6,227 bases of DNA from Actinomycetales bacterium (lineage in GTDB: Bacteria > Actinomycetota > Actinomycetes > Actinomycetales > Beutenbergiaceae), in assembly GCA_016649925.1 (NCBI GenBank), contig JAENWO010000156.1, positions 1-6,227 on the forward strand, written 5' to 3'. How positions within the stretch are numbered: position 1 is the stretch's first letter; every line of letters starts with the position of its first letter. Below are positions 5,360 through 6,227 of this stretch, piece by piece. Under the pieces are notes generated by a model that did not search any database, was not told the origin of the DNA, and was given only the letters and a program-made list of their open reading frames with translations. The translations under genes and the position numbers were made by a program.

Positions 5360-6227
5360 GTGAGCCCCGCCGGATATGTCCTGCTGGCGATGGTCGCACT
5401 GTTCTTCCTGTACCTGCTGCCGTCCGTGATCCGTTCCCGCCAGGTGGTCGTCGACTCACGCGTCGAGGACCGCTTCTCCGGGGAGCTGCGGATCCTGGCG
5501 ACGGCGGGTCACCCACCCGCCCGGGCCCGGCGGGACAGCACCATCCGTGGCTACGTGCACCGACCGCGGAACGAGACACCGGAGGCACCCATGGACACCC
5601 CCGCCGCGCACCACGAGCGACTCGTCGCCACAGACGCGCGCCGTGCGGCCGCCGCCCGCGCCGCTCGGGCCGCCGCTGCCAGTCGCCGTGCTGCCGCTGC
5701 GAAGCGCCGCCTCGTTCTGACCCTGCTCCTGCTTGGAGCGAGCGCCGTGACCTGGGTTCTGGTGGCGACCGTCTCCTTGGCGCCGGTGGCGGCCATCGTC
5801 CCGACGGCGGCGCTCGCGGGTGTCGTGGTCCTCGGACGGCGCGCCTCGGCGCAGGCCGCTGAGGCCGAGTCCCGCTGGCGCGAGGACTCCTCACGCCAGG
5901 ACGGCCAGGACCGGCCGGACCGCCAGGCACCCCGCGCCGACATCGACCGGTCCGACCGCTCTGCCCGCACCGCCGGCACCGACCGGTCCGCCGGCATCGA
6001 CCGCTCTGCCCGCGCTGCGACCACGCCCGAGATCCGCTCGTCCCGGGCTGCCGAGACCCAGGTGGCCTCACGGCTGCGCATCGACGTCGACCCCTCCGCG
6101 CTGCCGCCCGAGGAGCCGCCGACCCGCAAGCACCAGGGCCCGGAGCTCGCCGAGGGTGAGGGCTGGACCCCGGTCCCGGTCCCCGTGCCCACCTACACGC
6201 TCAAGCCGGCCGCGCCGCGCCGCGAGG
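5360..6227 (+). CDS. sepX: SepX/GLPR family divisome membrane protein, 3'-truncated by window edge
   Basis: The frame is open from GTG 5360 to the window end (289 codons, no stop). The ATG at 5358 reads straight into TGA, and the GTG places a hydrophobic segment at residues 5-21, so GTG is the start. Order: transmembrane segment 1 (about 5-21); a basic stop-transfer (RSR); a loop of about 95 residues ending in an Ala/Arg-rich stretch (92-117); a hydrophobic hairpin (118-139 and 142-158); a charged, disordered tail with DRSAR repeats (196-218); and a Trp-Pro-Val-Pro...PTY segment (268-282). Basic flanks suggest an outside N-terminus and a cytoplasmic tail. Position after galU-moeA-rimJ equals M. 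tuberculosis Rv0996, Streptomyces SepX and Corynebacterium GLPR, membrane proteins of the division machinery; GLPR is the receptor for Glp. The PTY segment resembles what I remember of those proteins. Family assignment rests on synteny plus architecture. Confidence 0.82.
   Translation, partial: MSPAGYVLLAMVALFFLYLLPSVIRSRQVVVDSRVEDRFSGELRILATAGHPPARARRDSTIRGYVHRPRNETPEAPMDTPAAHHERLVATDARRAAAARAARAAAASRRAAAAKRRLVLTLLLLGASAVTWVLVATVSLAPVAAIVPTAALAGVVVLGRRASAQAAEAESRWREDSSRQDGQDRPDRQAPRADIDRSDRSARTAGTDRSAGIDRSARAATTPEIRSSRAAETQVASRLRIDVDPSALPPEEPPTRKHQGPELAEGEGWTPVPVPVPTYTLKPAAPRRE
5945..6013 (+). repeat. Imperfect direct repeats encoding DRS(A/D)R in the disordered linker
   Basis: GACCGCTCTGCCCGC occurs twice (5954-5968 and 5999-6013, 45 bases apart). 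GACCGGTCCG occurs at 5945-5954 and 5981-5990. They encode four DRS units starting at residues 196, 199, 208 and 214 of the membrane protein. The in-frame spacing indicates a low-complexity, probably length-variable linker between the membrane hairpin and the C-terminal PTY segment. Confidence 0.7.

Noticed and set aside
4581..6071. Long open frame on the minus strand (496 codons) across rimJ and the membrane protein gene
   Set aside because: It is antisense to the GNAT motifs and to the hydrophobic segments of the plus-strand gene. The translation is low-complexity Arg/Gly/Pro without recognisable domains.

Overview
The window is a compact, GC-rich stretch of chromosome with six protein genes on both strands. 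GC-rich codon choice, TGA/GTG usage and gene order all point to an actinobacterium. The protein sequences would fit a Micrococcales member (Cellulomonas/Georgenia-like), but the genus is a guess. No RNA gene, CRISPR array, insertion sequence or prophage is visible.

Left part (1-2456): the 3' portion of a penicillin-acylase-family N-terminal nucleophile hydrolase runs rightward from the window edge. It meets, tail to tail, a leftward 5-formyltetrahydrofolate cyclo-ligase gene, and the two stop codons interlock in four bases (1842-1845). The gap 2457-2605 separates the cyclo-ligase from the divergent galU gene and carries the start signals of both.

Right part (2606-6227): a tightly packed rightward operon of galU (UDP-glucose pyrophosphorylase), a MoeA/gephyrin-like gene (glp), a RimJ-type GNAT acetyltransferase gene, and a GTG-initiated membrane protein gene that runs off the window. 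Junctions are a 4-base ATGA overlap, a 1-base TGATG overlap and a 35-base gap. This order (cyclo-ligase divergent from galU-moeA1-rimJ-membrane protein) is the one I know from Mycobacterium tuberculosis Rv0992c to Rv0996 and other actinobacteria. There the last gene is the SepX/GLPR family of divisome membrane proteins, and the MoeA paralogue is the Glp protein that binds FtsZ in Corynebacterium.

The most interesting content is therefore a probable gephyrin-like cell-division module disguised as molybdenum-cofactor and hypothetical genes. The MoeA-like protein keeps the acidic residues of the cleft. It appears to have lost both lysines that matter in Escherichia coli MoeA (N273 and W277 in their place) and carries a Thr-to-Ser change (S98). 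The membrane partner shows three hydrophobic segments, an Ala/Arg-rich cytoplasmic linker, a short repeat region and a Trp/Pro-rich Pro-Thr-Tyr segment. galU and the membrane protein gene both look leaderless, each with a TANNNT -10 hexamer ending exactly six bases before the start codon.
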